DNA of 64,000 bases, taken from positions 19,654-83,653 of the forward strand of contig JAICOJ010000004.1 of NCBI GenBank assembly GCA_025930755.1, read 5' to 3'. Below the pieces are notes generated by a model. That model saw nothing but the letters and a program-made list of their open reading frames with translations, had not been told where the DNA came from and made no database searches. Source of the DNA: Gemmatimonadaceae bacterium (GTDB lineage Bacteria > Gemmatimonadota > Gemmatimonadetes > Gemmatimonadales > Gemmatimonadaceae). A program made the translations under genes and the position numbers. Below, one piece after another: positions 8,401 through 17,189 of this stretch (within the stretch, counting starts at the first letter, position 1; each line of letters opens with the position of its first letter).

Positions 8401-9754
8401 GCAGGTTCTCCTCGAAGACTCGACCCGTGAACGTGAGGGACGTCGGCAACTGCTCGAGACCGAACCCATTCGGCACCGCGAGGCCGGGAAGCCCGGCGAT
8501 GTTTGCCGCAGCCCCCAGCGGCTGCGTGCGAATTCCCGGCGGCACGGGGACGGTTGGCCACGCTTCGCTGAACGGCTTCCCGATCGGAAAAGCCACGGTA
8601 CCTCGCGTCGGGGATACCACCGCATCGTACCGCGCAAAGACCTCGTCGAGCGCGCGCCCCATCGTTCCGCGAAGCCGCAGCGCCTTGAGGTAGTCCTTTG
8701 CGAGCACGACGGTCCCGGAGTATCCCCCATGTCGATCCTCCGGCGCGCTGAGCAGCTTCGCACGTCCCGTCTCGAGCAGATCCTCGAAAGCGCTCGCGCC
8801 CTCGGCATCGATGATGAGCGACGCCGCCGTGCCGTACGGATGATCGGGCAGCTCGACGTCGGGTACGACTTCGGCAAAGTCGGCGATGATGCGGAGCGAC
8901 GCATCGAAGGCGTCGGCGACCTCTTTCTGCACGCCGGCGGTAGGGTTCTTGAGCACTCCGATGCGGAAGCGGCGGCGCCGAGCCGACTCGGGCGCGTGCG
9001 CGAACTCTCTGGTACTCGCGGATGGGTCACGCGGGTCGGCTCCCGCGATGGCGGCGAGCACGAGCCCGCAGTCGTCGGCCGTGCGGCACATTGGCCCCAG
9101 CTTGTCCATCGACCAGGACAGCGCCATGGCCCCATACCGGCTGACGCGGCCGTACGTGGGACGGAGACCGGTGATCCCGCTGAACGCGGCCGGTGTGGTG
9201 ATCGACCCCCACGTTTCACTTCCGATCGCGAAGGGCACGAGTGCAGCGCTGACCGCAGCGCCCGGCCCGGACGAGGAGCCTCCCGCCCAGTAGCGCAGAT
9301 TCCACGGCGTTCGCGCCGGTCCGGTGAACGAGGCATCTGCCTGACGATACCCAAAGCCTCCCGCGAGCTCGATCATGGCGAGCTTGGCGACGAGCACCGC
9401 GCCGGCACGCGTGAGCCGCTGCACGACGGTGGCATCGAAGTCGAACCGCTGCTCGCGGTACGGTGCCGCGCCCCACGAGGTCACATCGCCAGCGGTGGCC
9501 AGCAGATCCTTCACGCCGTACGGAATTCCGTGCAGCGGCCCTCGCCACTGCCCGGCCGCGATCTCACGCTCGGCCGCGCGCGCCTCACGTAGCGCGCGGT
9601 CGCGGGTGATGGTAACGACCGCGCCGAGTCTGGGTCCATATTGCTCGAGACGTTGCAGGAAAGCTTCGGCGAGCTCGACGGGCGATATCGTGCGCGCGCG
9701 GATGGCCTCGCTCAGTTCGCGAACGCTGCCATAGAGGACATCGTCGGGGATCAT
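8333..9754 (-). CDS. Amidase signature family hydrolase
   Basis: 473 residues spanning the amidase-signature fold. The catalytic triad is visible: Lys82 in YGVKDLL, the cis-Ser within GGSSSGPG (160-162) and the nucleophile S184 in GSETWGSITTPA. The last motif is normally GSDTGGSIRxPA, so Gly to Trp just before the nucleophile is a variation of the oxyanion loop. No signal peptide. The ATG at 9754 overlaps the TGA of the upstream Tat-type protein (ATGA), indicating coupled translation. It hydrolyses an amide, but the family is too broad to name a substrate; a GatA role is unlikely without gatB/gatC nearby. Confidence 0.9.
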   Translation of the reverse strand: MIPDDVLYGSVRELSEAIRARTISPVELAEAFLQRLEQYGPRLGAVVTITRDRALREARAAEREIAAGQWRGPLHGIPYGVKDLLATAGDVTSWGAAPYREQRFDFDATVVQRLTRAGAVLVAKLAMIELAGGFGYRQADASFTGPARTPWNLRYWAGGSSSGPGAAVSAALVPFAIGSETWGSITTPAAFSGITGLRPTYGRVSRYGAMALSWSMDKLGPMCRTADDCGLVLAAIAGADPRDPSASTREFAHAPESARRRRFRIGVLKNPTAGVQKEVADAFDASLRIIADFAEVVPDVELPDHPYGTAASLIIDAEGASAFEDLLETGRAKLLSAPEDRHGGYSGTVVLAKDYLKALRLRGTMGRALDEVFARYDAVVSPTRGTVAFPIGKPFSEAWPTVPVPPGIRTQPLGAAANIAGLPGLAVPNGFGLEQLPTSLTFTGRVFEENLLIAAASEFQTRTDWHRRRPPIA

Positions 9755-10083
9755 TGGTCGACTCCGCGGGACACCGCGAACACGACGTCTGGCTCGGTGC
9801 CGTTCGGGAGCAGGATGGCGCGCAGGCGGTCGGACGCTCGGAGCCCACTGACGATGTCGCCGCGCACCAGCGTGATCTGGTCGTCGGTGAGGTGCGTTCC
9901 ATAACGACGCCTGACGAGTTGGGTCATCGCATCGGCGAGCGCGGCGTTGGCGTCCGCATCGACGTCCGAGGGCGACGCGGTGGGGGCGGGCAGAACCGGG
10001 GCGGGCGGAACGGGCGGCGTTCCGACGCAGGCGCCCAGGGTGGCGGCGCCAAGCGTGAGCGCGAAATCACGGCGAGTGGGCAT
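9751..10083 (-). CDS. Small exported protein with Tat-like lipoprotein signal
   Basis: 110 residues from ATG 10083. The N-terminus MPTRRDFALTLGAATLGAC has twin Arg, a hydrophobic core and a lipobox-like LGAC, so it may be exported by Tat and lipidated. A Pro/Ala linker (about 24-45) follows, then a 60-residue helical domain (ALADAMTQLVRRRYG, LRAILLPNG) of unknown type. It is directly upstream of and overlaps the amidase, so it may act with it, for example as an envelope partner. An upstream in-frame start at 10110 is less suitable because it buries the twin-Arg motif. Confidence 0.65.
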   Translation of the reverse strand: MPTRRDFALTLGAATLGACVGTPPVPPAPVLPAPTASPSDVDADANAALADAMTQLVRRRYGTHLTDDQITLVRGDIVSGLRASDRLRAILLPNGTEPDVVFAVSRGVDQ

Positions 10084-10161
10084 GCGGTCCTCGATGAACG
10101 CGGGATGCAAGACGGGGCGGCACCTGCCGCCCCGTCATCGTGCATCACGTTCGCCGCGCGA

Positions 10162-10527
10162 TCAAGTCACCCGATCGACGAGATTGCCGATGACTTCCGG
10201 CACGCGCTGCGCCGCATCCCCTGCCTGCTTCATCACCGACGATGCCACACGCTTCGCGCGCGCAACGGGGGACTGCTTCCGTGCGCGCTTACGGCCACCG
10301 GTGCGCTTGCGGCCACCGGAACGTTTCCGCCCCGATGACTTCCGGGCCGATCCCCGCGCGGATGATTTGCGACGGGACGACTTGCGCGCTGCCGATTTCC
10401 GTCCGCCGGATTTCCTGCGCGCGCTCTTTCTCCCTGCCGACTTCCGGCCGCTCGACTTCCGGCCGCCGGACTTCCGTCGCCCACCCGACCGCGCTGTACC
10501 GCGAGACGACCGCTTCTTCGTCGCCAT
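10162..10527 (-). CDS. Histone H1-like Lys/Arg/Ser-repeat protein
   Basis: 121 residues from ATG 10527. Residues 3-90 are almost only Arg, Lys, Ser, Gly and Ala in repeats of the form GGRKS / AGRKS, like the basic tails of bacterial H1-like nucleoid proteins. The final 35 residues form an amphipathic helical segment (VARAKRVASSVMKQAGDAAQ) that could be a dimer or membrane-facing helix. Expected role: sequence-independent DNA or RNA binding. Simple-sequence composition means homology cannot be claimed from similarity alone. A second basic-tailed protein lies at 43208-44092. Confidence 0.7.
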   Translation of the reverse strand: MATKKRSSRGTARSGGRRKSGGRKSSGRKSAGRKSARRKSGGRKSAARKSSRRKSSARGSARKSSGRKRSGGRKRTGGRKRARKQSPVARAKRVASSVMKQAGDAAQRVPEVIGNLVDRVT

Positions 10528-10608
10528 GGCAATGCTCTCCAAGTTGAGAGTTGGGTGCTCGCACGTCTTGGCAAGAATCGCGCGCGCGCAGCACCGTTGC
10601 GCGGCGCA

Positions 10609-11994
10609 TTATGGAGCATCCGAGCGTGGCCGGCGCTGCATCGCGGTCCACCGTGCAAGACGGCGAGCCAGCTCCGCGTCATCCGTCGCAAGCGCCTGCA
10701 ACTCGGTGAGCACCGCTTCGCGCGATGTGCCGCGGGCCTCGGCGATCAAAGGCGGTTCGCCAACACCCTGACGCTCGGGATCGGCGCGTCGCTCCACCTG
10801 CAGTCGCGCGACCACGTCGTTGGGGTTTCGCTCATCGACCGTGATGATCACGATGCGGCCGCCAGGCGAGTCGTGCCGGTACACCGTGAGACCGTGCTCC
10901 ATGCCATCAACATGCGAGGAAGCTGGCCGTCGCGGAAGCAGGAACGAAGACGCGGTGCCTCTCTGCTCCATCCTTATCCCTCGTGTTTCCCCATGGGCGA
11001 GTACCCAGAGATTCTCGTCCGGCAGCATCGCGCGCGTCCACGCCGCCCGTGCGCGCTGCGGCGGCGCCAGGATCGGCTCGTCGGTGAGTCGAAACGTGCC
11101 CCAGTGCACGCCCACCATCACCGCGCGTGCCAGCGACCCATGGTGCGCATGCAGCGCACGAAAGGCGGTGATCGCGTCATCCGGATCGACGTGCACCGGC
11201 TGCATGAACCACCGTGGCTCGTAGGCGCCAATCGGGATCGCACTGACAACGAAGGGACCGAATCGCTCACCAATGCGCGCGAACTCCGGGTGCAACCCGG
11301 TGTCACCTGCATAGAAAAGGCGTCCGGCTGCGCTCGCGACGGCGAAGCCGCACCACAGCGTTCGATCGCGGTCCAACGGCGTGCGCGCGCTGAAGTGTCG
11401 CGCCGGTGTGCAGGCGACGGTCGCGTCTCCCACCGTTCGTTCGTCCCACCAGTCGAGTTCTGTGATGTAGCGCACTCCGAGCGAACGCACGAAACCGCCG
11501 AGTCGCAGAGGGACTACCCACTGCGCGGTCGGCTGCGCTCTGGCGAGTGCTCGCACCGACCACGCGTCGAGGTGATCGTAGTGATTATGCGAGAGCAGGA
11601 CGATATCGATGGGAGGCAGCCCGTTCAGCGGCAATGCCGCAGGGATCAGGCGTCGAGGGCCCACCAGCCGCCACGGTGACGCCCTGTCGCTCCAGATGGG
11701 ATCGGTAAGGATGTTGACCGAACCCAGCTGCACGAGCAGCGTCGAATGACCAACCCAGGTGACCGCAATCTCGTTCGCCGCCGCGCGCGGTACTCGCACG
11801 GCCGGGGGCACGCATCGCAGGGAGCGCGCGCCGTCGTCACGGGGGAGCGGGTGTCGCACGCGGTTCCATCGCCACCTCAGCAAGCCCGCGAACCGCGATT
11901 CCGCGAGGCCCCACGGATTGCGAAACTTCCCGTTCGGCGCGTGGTGCGGCGGAGCGTTCGGCGGCGAATCCCCGGTGTGCTCGCTCTCGCTCAC
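10609..11994 (-). CDS. Metallo-beta-lactamase-fold hydrolase (NAPE-PLD/UlaG-like) with fused C-terminal domain
   Basis: 461 residues. Residues 70-345 form an MBL-fold domain with HxHxDH as H136-N-H138-Y-D140-H141, VGHSTLLVQL before it and later metal ligands in PARHFS, AGDTG and HWGTF; it is most like NAPE-PLD-type phosphodiesterases. That family normally ends around HGETR, reached here near residue 340. After a linker that looks like translated spacer, residues 365-461 form a separate domain similar to the stand-alone protein at 19005-19256. An in-frame ATG at 10902 marks its likely ancestral start. The main start overlaps the aldo/keto reductase stop (ATGA). Confidence 0.88.
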   Translation of the reverse strand: MSESEHTGDSPPNAPPHHAPNGKFRNPWGLAESRFAGLLRWRWNRVRHPLPRDDGARSLRCVPPAVRVPRAAANEIAVTWVGHSTLLVQLGSVNILTDPIWSDRASPWRLVGPRRLIPAALPLNGLPPIDIVLLSHNHYDHLDAWSVRALARAQPTAQWVVPLRLGGFVRSLGVRYITELDWWDERTVGDATVACTPARHFSARTPLDRDRTLWCGFAVASAAGRLFYAGDTGLHPEFARIGERFGPFVVSAIPIGAYEPRWFMQPVHVDPDDAITAFRALHAHHGSLARAVMVGVHWGTFRLTDEPILAPPQRARAAWTRAMLPDENLWVLAHGETRGIRMEQRGTASSFLLPRRPASSHVDGMEHGLTVYRHDSPGGRIVIITVDERNPNDVVARLQVERRADPERQGVGEPPLIAEARGTSREAVLTELQALATDDAELARRLARWTAMQRRPRSDAP

Positions 11995-13103
11995 TCGCCG
12001 AACGCAGCGAGATTCTCGTCGAGATGAGCGATGCTGCGCATGCCGACGAGCGCCGTCGACACCGGCAGCCCCGTGACGAAAGAAAGCGCTCGCTGGGCGT
12101 CCGTGGAAAAGCCCGGAAGCGCCTCACGGACCTGTGGGGGCAGACCGGTGGCCAGCCGCGCCTGGAGCAGCGACGCGCTCGCCACCACCGAAATTCCCAG
12201 CTCTGCCGCAGCGTGCAGGAATGGCATCTCCCGCCCCCGTACCCGCTGCGTGGACAGGCGCACCGCTTCAGGCATGGCCAGGTTGATGGGAAGCTGAACG
12301 ACCCGACACCGATGGTCAGAGCCGCCGGCGTCGTGCGCCGCCGCCACCACCTCCGCGAGCTCCAAATGCCCGCGGGTGCCGCGGGCCGCGCGGAAGCCGT
12401 TCCACGTCGCGCATCCGTAACGAGCAATGTCCCCGGCATCGCACCGTGATTCGAGCATGGCGAACGTCTCCCGGAGCCGATCGAGCATCTGCGACGGCTT
12501 GATCGCGTCGAGCTGTTGCTCCGGGTTGTGCACGTAGTACACGTCGATCGTCTCGACGCCCATGTTCTCGCGACTGCGCCGGAGCTGATCGGCCAGAAAT
12601 CCCGGCGCGATGCTGTGCGCGTCGGCGATCACATCCTCCGGAGCGACGATCCCGTTCGCGAAGTACTCCCGCTCCAGAAACGCGCGGTATTCCTCGCGCG
12701 ACGTCGGCGCGTTGGTGTCGAGGGGGATGTAGCCGCCCTTCGTGCACACGACGACCTCCTCGCGCGCGACGAGCCCACCCGCGATGACCGCGCGGACGGC
12801 ACGCCCGACGACTCGCTCCGACCGTTGACACCGATAGTTGATGGCGCTGTCGAGAACGTTGATGCCACGCTCGATCGCTGCGCGCGCGGCCGCGTCGTAC
12901 CGGCTGTCATCCGCGTCGTCGCATTCGCCCAGGTAGGTGCCGAGGCCGAGCGTCGAAACGCGGAGCGTTCGATCGAGCGGACGATGGAACCCCTCACCTC
13001 GCCGCTTCGCGAACCGCTCGGCGTGGCGCATGGTGCCTTTGGCGGTCGCTCGACCGACGAGGAGCGGCGTGGTGGCCGTGGCGGTTGCGGGCGTCTTCAC
13101 CAT
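11991..13103 (-). CDS. Aldo/keto reductase family oxidoreductase
   Basis: 370 residues with the TIM-barrel AKR pattern: STLGLGTYLG near the start, the Asp of the tetrad in NVLDSAINYR, Lys in VVCTKGGY, and His in VYYVHNPE. The C-terminal region ends with STALVGMRS, the cofactor phosphate-binding end of the barrel. Compared with typical 330-residue AKRs there is a basic extension of about 40 residues at the N-terminus; the true start may be the Met at residue 25 (13031). It is first in a coupled pair with the MBL-fold gene. Probable NADPH-dependent aldehyde or ketone reduction; substrate unknown. Confidence 0.9.
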   Translation of the reverse strand: MVKTPATATATTPLLVGRATAKGTMRHAERFAKRRGEGFHRPLDRTLRVSTLGLGTYLGECDDADDSRYDAAARAAIERGINVLDSAINYRCQRSERVVGRAVRAVIAGGLVAREEVVVCTKGGYIPLDTNAPTSREEYRAFLEREYFANGIVAPEDVIADAHSIAPGFLADQLRRSRENMGVETIDVYYVHNPEQQLDAIKPSQMLDRLRETFAMLESRCDAGDIARYGCATWNGFRAARGTRGHLELAEVVAAAHDAGGSDHRCRVVQLPINLAMPEAVRLSTQRVRGREMPFLHAAAELGISVVASASLLQARLATGLPPQVREALPGFSTDAQRALSFVTGLPVSTALVGMRSIAHLDENLAAFGE

Positions 13104-13225
13104 GCTGACGCTACGCGATGCGTCACCCTGCGCAAGGGCACGCGCCTTGTCACCATCGACGTACAGTGGTCGTCTTTGGCTCAGAGGTAGCTTCGGGCAC
13201 GATGCCTGCTTAGGTTACAAGTAGC

Positions 13226-13257
13226 CGGCCCGGGCCTCGCGTAACGAGACCGGGCCG
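13226..13257. other. Hairpin upstream of the desaturase gene
   Basis: Arms CGGCCCGG (13226-13233) and CCGGGCCG (13250-13257) pair perfectly, and an inner CTCG/CGAG stem closes a short CGTAA loop. It lies 45 bases before the desaturase start, without a U-tract. It could be a leader structure or the terminator of a short upstream transcript. The 198-base gap between the divergent aldo/keto reductase and the desaturase holds no other clear feature. Confidence 0.5.
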
Positions 13258-13301
13258 TTCCGTCACCATCGCGGCAGTCGCTTTACGGAGGAGCACCACG
13301 A

Positions 13302-14048
13302 ATGTTGGACTTTGCCAGCTGGGCGTCGCACTGGTGGATACCGGTGCTGTTCATCGTCATCGCGGGACACCTCACGAATGTGTGCGTGACGCTGTTTCTG
13401 CACCGCATGCAGACACACCGTGGCGTGCAGTTCCACGCGCTTGTCGCCGTGCCGATGCGCCTCTGGCTGTGGCTCTCGACCGGGATCATCACGAAGGAGT
13501 GGGTCGCCTGCCACCGGAAGCACCATGCCTTCGCCGACCGCGAGGGCGATCCGCATTCGCCCCTGCTCGAGGGGCTTCGCAACATCATCCTCAAGGGCGC
13601 GCTCTACTACCGCCAGGCCATTCGTCAGCCCGGGATGGTCGACAAGTACGGCAAGGGCACGCCGAACGACTGGCTCGAGCGTACGCTGCTGACGCCACTC
13701 AACTGGCTCGGGATCGTCGTGATGCTCGCCGTCGATCTCTACCTCTTCGGCTTTTTCGTCGGCGCGCTGGTCTGGGGGGTTCAGATGCTGTGGATTCCCT
13801 TCTGGGCCGCCGGGATCGTCAACGGTATCGGCCACGCCCTCGGCTATCGCAACTTCGACGTGAAGGATGAGAGCCGCAACATCTCTCCGATCGCGATCTG
13901 GCTCGGCGGCGAAGAGCTGCACAACAATCACCACGCCGATCCACACTCCGCGAAGTTCGGAGCGAAGTGGTACGAGCTGGACATCGGGTGGGTCTACATC
14001 CGGCTCCTCCAGGTCTTCGGGCTGGCGAAGGTCAAGTACGCCCGCTAA
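13302..14048 (+). CDS. Acyl-lipid/acyl-CoA delta-9-type fatty acid desaturase
   Basis: 248 residues, an integral membrane di-iron desaturase. The three His boxes are clear: H34-RMQT-H39 (HRMQTHRG), HRKHH at 71-75 and ELHNNHHADPHS near 207-218. Hydrophobic segments at about 10-33, 47-63 and 130-175 match the four-helix topology. It is shorter than plant and animal enzymes (about 300-380 residues) but typical of compact bacterial versions. GGAGGAG ten bases ahead of ATG 13302 is a strong ribosome site. A terminator follows the gene. It should introduce a cis double bond into membrane acyl chains to keep membranes fluid. Confidence 0.93.
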   Translation: MLDFASWASHWWIPVLFIVIAGHLTNVCVTLFLHRMQTHRGVQFHALVAVPMRLWLWLSTGIITKEWVACHRKHHAFADREGDPHSPLLEGLRNIILKGALYYRQAIRQPGMVDKYGKGTPNDWLERTLLTPLNWLGIVVMLAVDLYLFGFFVGALVWGVQMLWIPFWAAGIVNGIGHALGYRNFDVKDESRNISPIAIWLGGEELHNNHHADPHSAKFGAKWYELDIGWVYIRLLQVFGLAKVKYAR

Positions 14049-14074
14049 CACGGCGTAAGGGCAGGCCAAGACGC

Positions 14075-14115
14075 GGGTCAAGGGTTATCGTTCACAACGA
14101 GCCCTTGACCCTTTT
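14075..14115 (+). terminator. Rho-independent terminator after the desaturase
   Basis: GGGTCAAGGG (14075-14084) pairs with CCCTTGACCC (14102-14111), a perfect 10-bp stem with a 17-base loop, followed by TTTTC. It sits 27 bases after the desaturase stop and separates it from the yggX-like operon. Confidence 0.8.
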
Positions 14116-14151
14116 CGTTGGCCTCTGGCCCGCGTCACCACGAGAGGACCC

Positions 14152-14430
14152 ATGACCGATATAGCCTGCTCTCGCTGCGCGAATACGCGCGCGGGATTCG
14201 AGCGAGCACCATTCCCTGGTCCCATCGGAGAGCGCGTTCAGCGCGAGATCTGCACCGTGTGCTGGGCCGAGTGGAATCGCCAGCAAATGATGCTCATCAA
14301 CCACTACGGCTTGAACCTCATGGATCCGCAGGCGCGCCAGTTTCTCACGAAGAACATGGAATCGTTCCTCTTCGGCGCCGGGCCGAGCGAGCAGGTCGAC
14401 ACCACCAAGCAGGGAACGATCAACTGGTGA
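14152..14430 (+). CDS. yggX: YggX-like Fe(2+)-trafficking / oxidative damage protection protein
   Basis: 92 residues. The core AEWNRQQMMLINHYGLNLMD, followed by FLTKNMESFLFG, matches YggX, a small protein linked to iron handling and protection of Fe-S clusters from oxidants. Unlike the E. coli protein, the N-terminus has two extra Cys pairs (CSRC at 6-9 and ICTVC at 34-38), which could bind a metal; E. coli YggX has a single important Cys. The ATG start at 14152 follows a GAGGA ribosome site. Its stop overlaps the GTG start of the M48 protease (GTGA), so the two are co-translated. Confidence 0.85.
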   Translation: MTDIACSRCANTRAGFERAPFPGPIGERVQREICTVCWAEWNRQQMMLINHYGLNLMDPQARQFLTKNMESFLFGAGPSEQVDTTKQGTINW

Positions 14431-15272
14431 CCGGCGGCCGCCATCGCGTCCGCCGCCTGCATCCGGGTTTCCTCGCCGCGTCCTTCGCGCTGGCCGCATG
14501 CACGGACACGTCCTCGATTGGGATCGAAGAGGAGCGCGAGATGGGTCTCGCGGTCGCCGAGCAGGCCGCACGCGAAATGCCGCTGCTGCAGGATGAGCCC
14601 GTCGTTCGCTTCGTCCGCGAGCTCGGAGCCCACATCGTCGAGCGCGCCGACACCACCGGTCGCGCCTACGAGTTCCGAGTCATCGACTCGGAGATGGCGA
14701 ACGCGTTCGCCATCCCGGGCGGGTTCATCTTCGTCAACCGTGGCATTCTCGAGCGCGCCGAGAGCGCATCGGAGCTCGCGGGCGTGCTAGCGCACGAAAT
14801 CGGACACGTGGTGGAGCGGCATGGTCTCGAGCAGATGGCGAAGGCGCAGAATACGAACACGATCGTCAGCCTCGTCTACGTACTCCTCGGACGCGCTCCC
14901 GGCGGGGCAGAGCAGGTGGCGCTCCAAGTCGCGGGGAGCGCATGGATGGCCAAGCACAGCCGGGAGGCGGAGCGTGAAGCGGATCGGGTGGCGGTCGTCT
15001 ATCTCGCGCGTGCGGGACTCGACCCACGTGGCATGCCGCAGTTTTTTCAACGACTCCTCAATGAGGATCGTGCGAGCCCGAACGAGCTTCTCGCGTGGTT
15101 CTCGACGCATCCCGTGACGGAAGACCGCATTACCGACACGGAAGCGATGATCGCGCAGCTTCCCTCGGACGCCGTGGAACGCGCGGCTGCCGACCTGCCT
15201 CAGTTCACCCAAATGCGGCGTCGTCTCGCGAGCCTTCCCGCACCACCAGCCGATCCGCGCACGCTTCCATGA
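14427..15272 (+). CDS. M48 family zinc metalloprotease lipoprotein (BepA/YcaL/LoiP-like)
   Basis: 281 residues from GTG 14427, which overlaps the upstream stop. The signal LAASFALAAC fits a lipoprotein with Cys near residue 24. The active site is HEIGH in VLAHEIGHVVERH, the third ligand is the Glu in EREADRVAV, and TNTIVSLVY marks the hydrophobic helix between them; FSTHPVTEDRI is the usual C-terminal segment. These features match single-domain periplasmic M48 proteases that clear misfolded envelope proteins. Its position between yggX and a NagZ-like lipoprotein, all overlapping, suggests a shared envelope-stress role. Confidence 0.92.
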   Translation: MTGGRHRVRRLHPGFLAASFALAACTDTSSIGIEEEREMGLAVAEQAAREMPLLQDEPVVRFVRELGAHIVERADTTGRAYEFRVIDSEMANAFAIPGGFIFVNRGILERAESASELAGVLAHEIGHVVERHGLEQMAKAQNTNTIVSLVYVLLGRAPGGAEQVALQVAGSAWMAKHSREAEREADRVAVVYLARAGLDPRGMPQFFQRLLNEDRASPNELLAWFSTHPVTEDRITDTEAMIAQLPSDAVERAAADLPQFTQMRRRLASLPAPPADPRTLP

Positions 15273-17173
15273 TCACGGCGCCATCCCAAACGGCCGCAGG
15301 CCATTCCATGCATTTGCCGAGAAGATCCACCACCTGCGCACGAGCGCTCGCGCTTCTTGCCGTCGCTGCGTGCGCCCGATCGACACCCTCGCCCGCCGCC
15401 GCCCCGTCCCTGTCGACTGACTCGGGCACCGTCGCGGTCGCGCGTCAACGCGCTCCGGCCGACTGGGTGGATTCCGTCCTCGCCTCGTTGTCCCTCCGTG
15501 AGAAAGCGGCGCAGATGGTGTGGCCAACGGTGTTCGGCGACTACTCCTCGAGCGATTCCCAACAGTGGGAGACGCTGAGGCGCCTGATTCAGGAAGAGCG
15601 AGTCGGCGGGTACACGGTGTCGGTGGGATCGCCGATCGAGATCGCGGTAAAGCTCGACGCCATGCAGCGGATGAGCCGCGTTCCACTCATGTTCGGCGCT
15701 GACTTCGAGTTTGGTGCCGGTTACCGCGCGCGTGGCGGGTGGTTTCTCCCTAACGGCATCGATCTTGGCGGTGCGGTCGTCTTTCCGCCGCAAATGGCGC
15801 TGGGCGCCACCGGCGACACCTCGCTCGCCTACGAGCAGGGTCGTGTAACGGCGCTGGAGGGACGCGCGCTGGGCGTGCACGTCGCCTACGCACCGATTCT
15901 CGACGTCAACAACAACCCCGCGAATCCGGTGATCAACACGCGGTCCTACGGGGAGGACCCCGTGCTCGCCGGTCGCCTCGGCGCCGCCTTCGTGCGTGGG
16001 CTTCAGGAGCACGGCATGATCGCCACCGGGAAGCATTTTCCGGGACATGGCGACACCGAGGTGAACTCTCATCTCGCGCTTCCGGTCGTTGGCGTGACGC
16101 GAGCCAGACTCGACACTGTCGAGCTGGTGCCGTTTCGCGCTTCCGTCGCGGCCGGTGTTGGCGCCATCATGACCTTCCACGGCGCGATGCCGGCACTCGA
16201 CTCGACGGGAGCGCCCGGGACACTGTCGCGGAAGGTCCTCGGCGATTTGCTTCGCGGCGATCTCGATTTCGAAGGTGTCGTCATCTCCGACGCGATGGAC
16301 ATGCGTGGGGTCCTCGACAAGTACGGGGCCGTCGAGGCGGCCATCCGGGCGGTGGAGGCGGGCGCCGATGTGCTGATCCAGCCGCTCGACGTTCGTCAAA
16401 CGATCGATGCGGTGGTGCAGGGCGTGTCGAGCGGGAGATACGACGAGGCGCGCATCGACGGGTCGGTTCGCCGGCTGCTCGAGGCCAAGCGGCGAGTCGG
16501 TTTGGATCGCCGCCCCTCGGTCCCGATCGATAGCGTGCGATTCGTCGTTGGGGATTCCGATCACGTCGCGATCGCGCGAACCATTGCCGAGCGATCGATC
16601 ACCCTGGTTCGCGACTCGCTCGGGCAGCTGCCGCTCTCCAGGTTGCCGCGCTCGCGGCGTGTGCTGTCGATTACTCTGGCGCGCCGGGCGGACCTTGCCG
16701 CGGGTAGCGCGTTCGACGCCGAGCTCCGGCGCCACTTCTCGACGGTTCGTTCGGAGCTCGTGAATGCGGATGCGCCCGCCAACGCCGAATGGGACCGGCT
16801 GCTTCGTGTCGCGCGGCCGTTCGATGTCGTTGTCGTCAGCTCGTATGTCTCTCACGCCTGGAATGCGACGAGCGCGGACGCGCCGAAGGAGTTCGCGAAC
16901 TTCGTGAACTCGCTCGTCAGGGCTCGCAAGCGGCCGATCGTGGTATCGCTCGGCAATCCCTATCTGCTGCAGCAGCTGCGCGGCGTGCCCGCGTATTTGA
17001 TCGCGTGGAGCGGGATCAGTGCGTCGCAGCGGGCGGCGGCTCGTGCCTTGCTCGGCACGAACGCGATCACGGGGCGGTTGCCGATTCGCATTCCACCAAG
17101 TACATCAATTGGTGCGGGATTGATGCGTGGTGTGGATTCAGCGAGCGCTCGTGGATCTGGGGCACGTCGCTAA
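15269..17173 (+). CDS. GH3 beta-N-acetylhexosaminidase lipoprotein, NagZ/YbbD-like
   Basis: 634 residues from ATG 15269, which overlaps the M48 stop (ATGA); ATG 15308 gives a cleaner lipoprotein signal (MHLPRRSTTCARALALLAVA then AC) and may be the real start. The architecture is a GH3 barrel plus a C-terminal alpha/beta domain, the length and layout of the Bacillus NagZ (YbbD). The signature is KHFPGHGDTEVNSH at 255-268, with the general acid His268 and nucleophile D341 in ISDAMDM. The Asp that normally precedes Ser-His (D-S-H) is Asn266 here, an unusual change in the Asp-His dyad. Expected role: removing GlcNAc from cell-wall fragments. Confidence 0.88.
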   Translation: MITAPSQTAAGHSMHLPRRSTTCARALALLAVAACARSTPSPAAAPSLSTDSGTVAVARQRAPADWVDSVLASLSLREKAAQMVWPTVFGDYSSSDSQQWETLRRLIQEERVGGYTVSVGSPIEIAVKLDAMQRMSRVPLMFGADFEFGAGYRARGGWFLPNGIDLGGAVVFPPQMALGATGDTSLAYEQGRVTALEGRALGVHVAYAPILDVNNNPANPVINTRSYGEDPVLAGRLGAAFVRGLQEHGMIATGKHFPGHGDTEVNSHLALPVVGVTRARLDTVELVPFRASVAAGVGAIMTFHGAMPALDSTGAPGTLSRKVLGDLLRGDLDFEGVVISDAMDMRGVLDKYGAVEAAIRAVEAGADVLIQPLDVRQTIDAVVQGVSSGRYDEARIDGSVRRLLEAKRRVGLDRRPSVPIDSVRFVVGDSDHVAIARTIAERSITLVRDSLGQLPLSRLPRSRRVLSITLARRADLAAGSAFDAELRRHFSTVRSELVNADAPANAEWDRLLRVARPFDVVVVSSYVSHAWNATSADAPKEFANFVNSLVRARKRPIVVSLGNPYLLQQLRGVPAYLIAWSGISASQRAAARALLGTNAITGRLPIRIPPSTSIGAGLMRGVDSASARGSGARR

Positions 17174-17189
17174 CCGGCGAGCGTTGTGA

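Noticed and set aside
13170-13240. Possible tRNA before the desaturase
   Set aside because: A GGCTCAGAGG-like stretch looks like a D-loop, but no T-loop (GGTTCGAATCC) or acceptor pairing is present.
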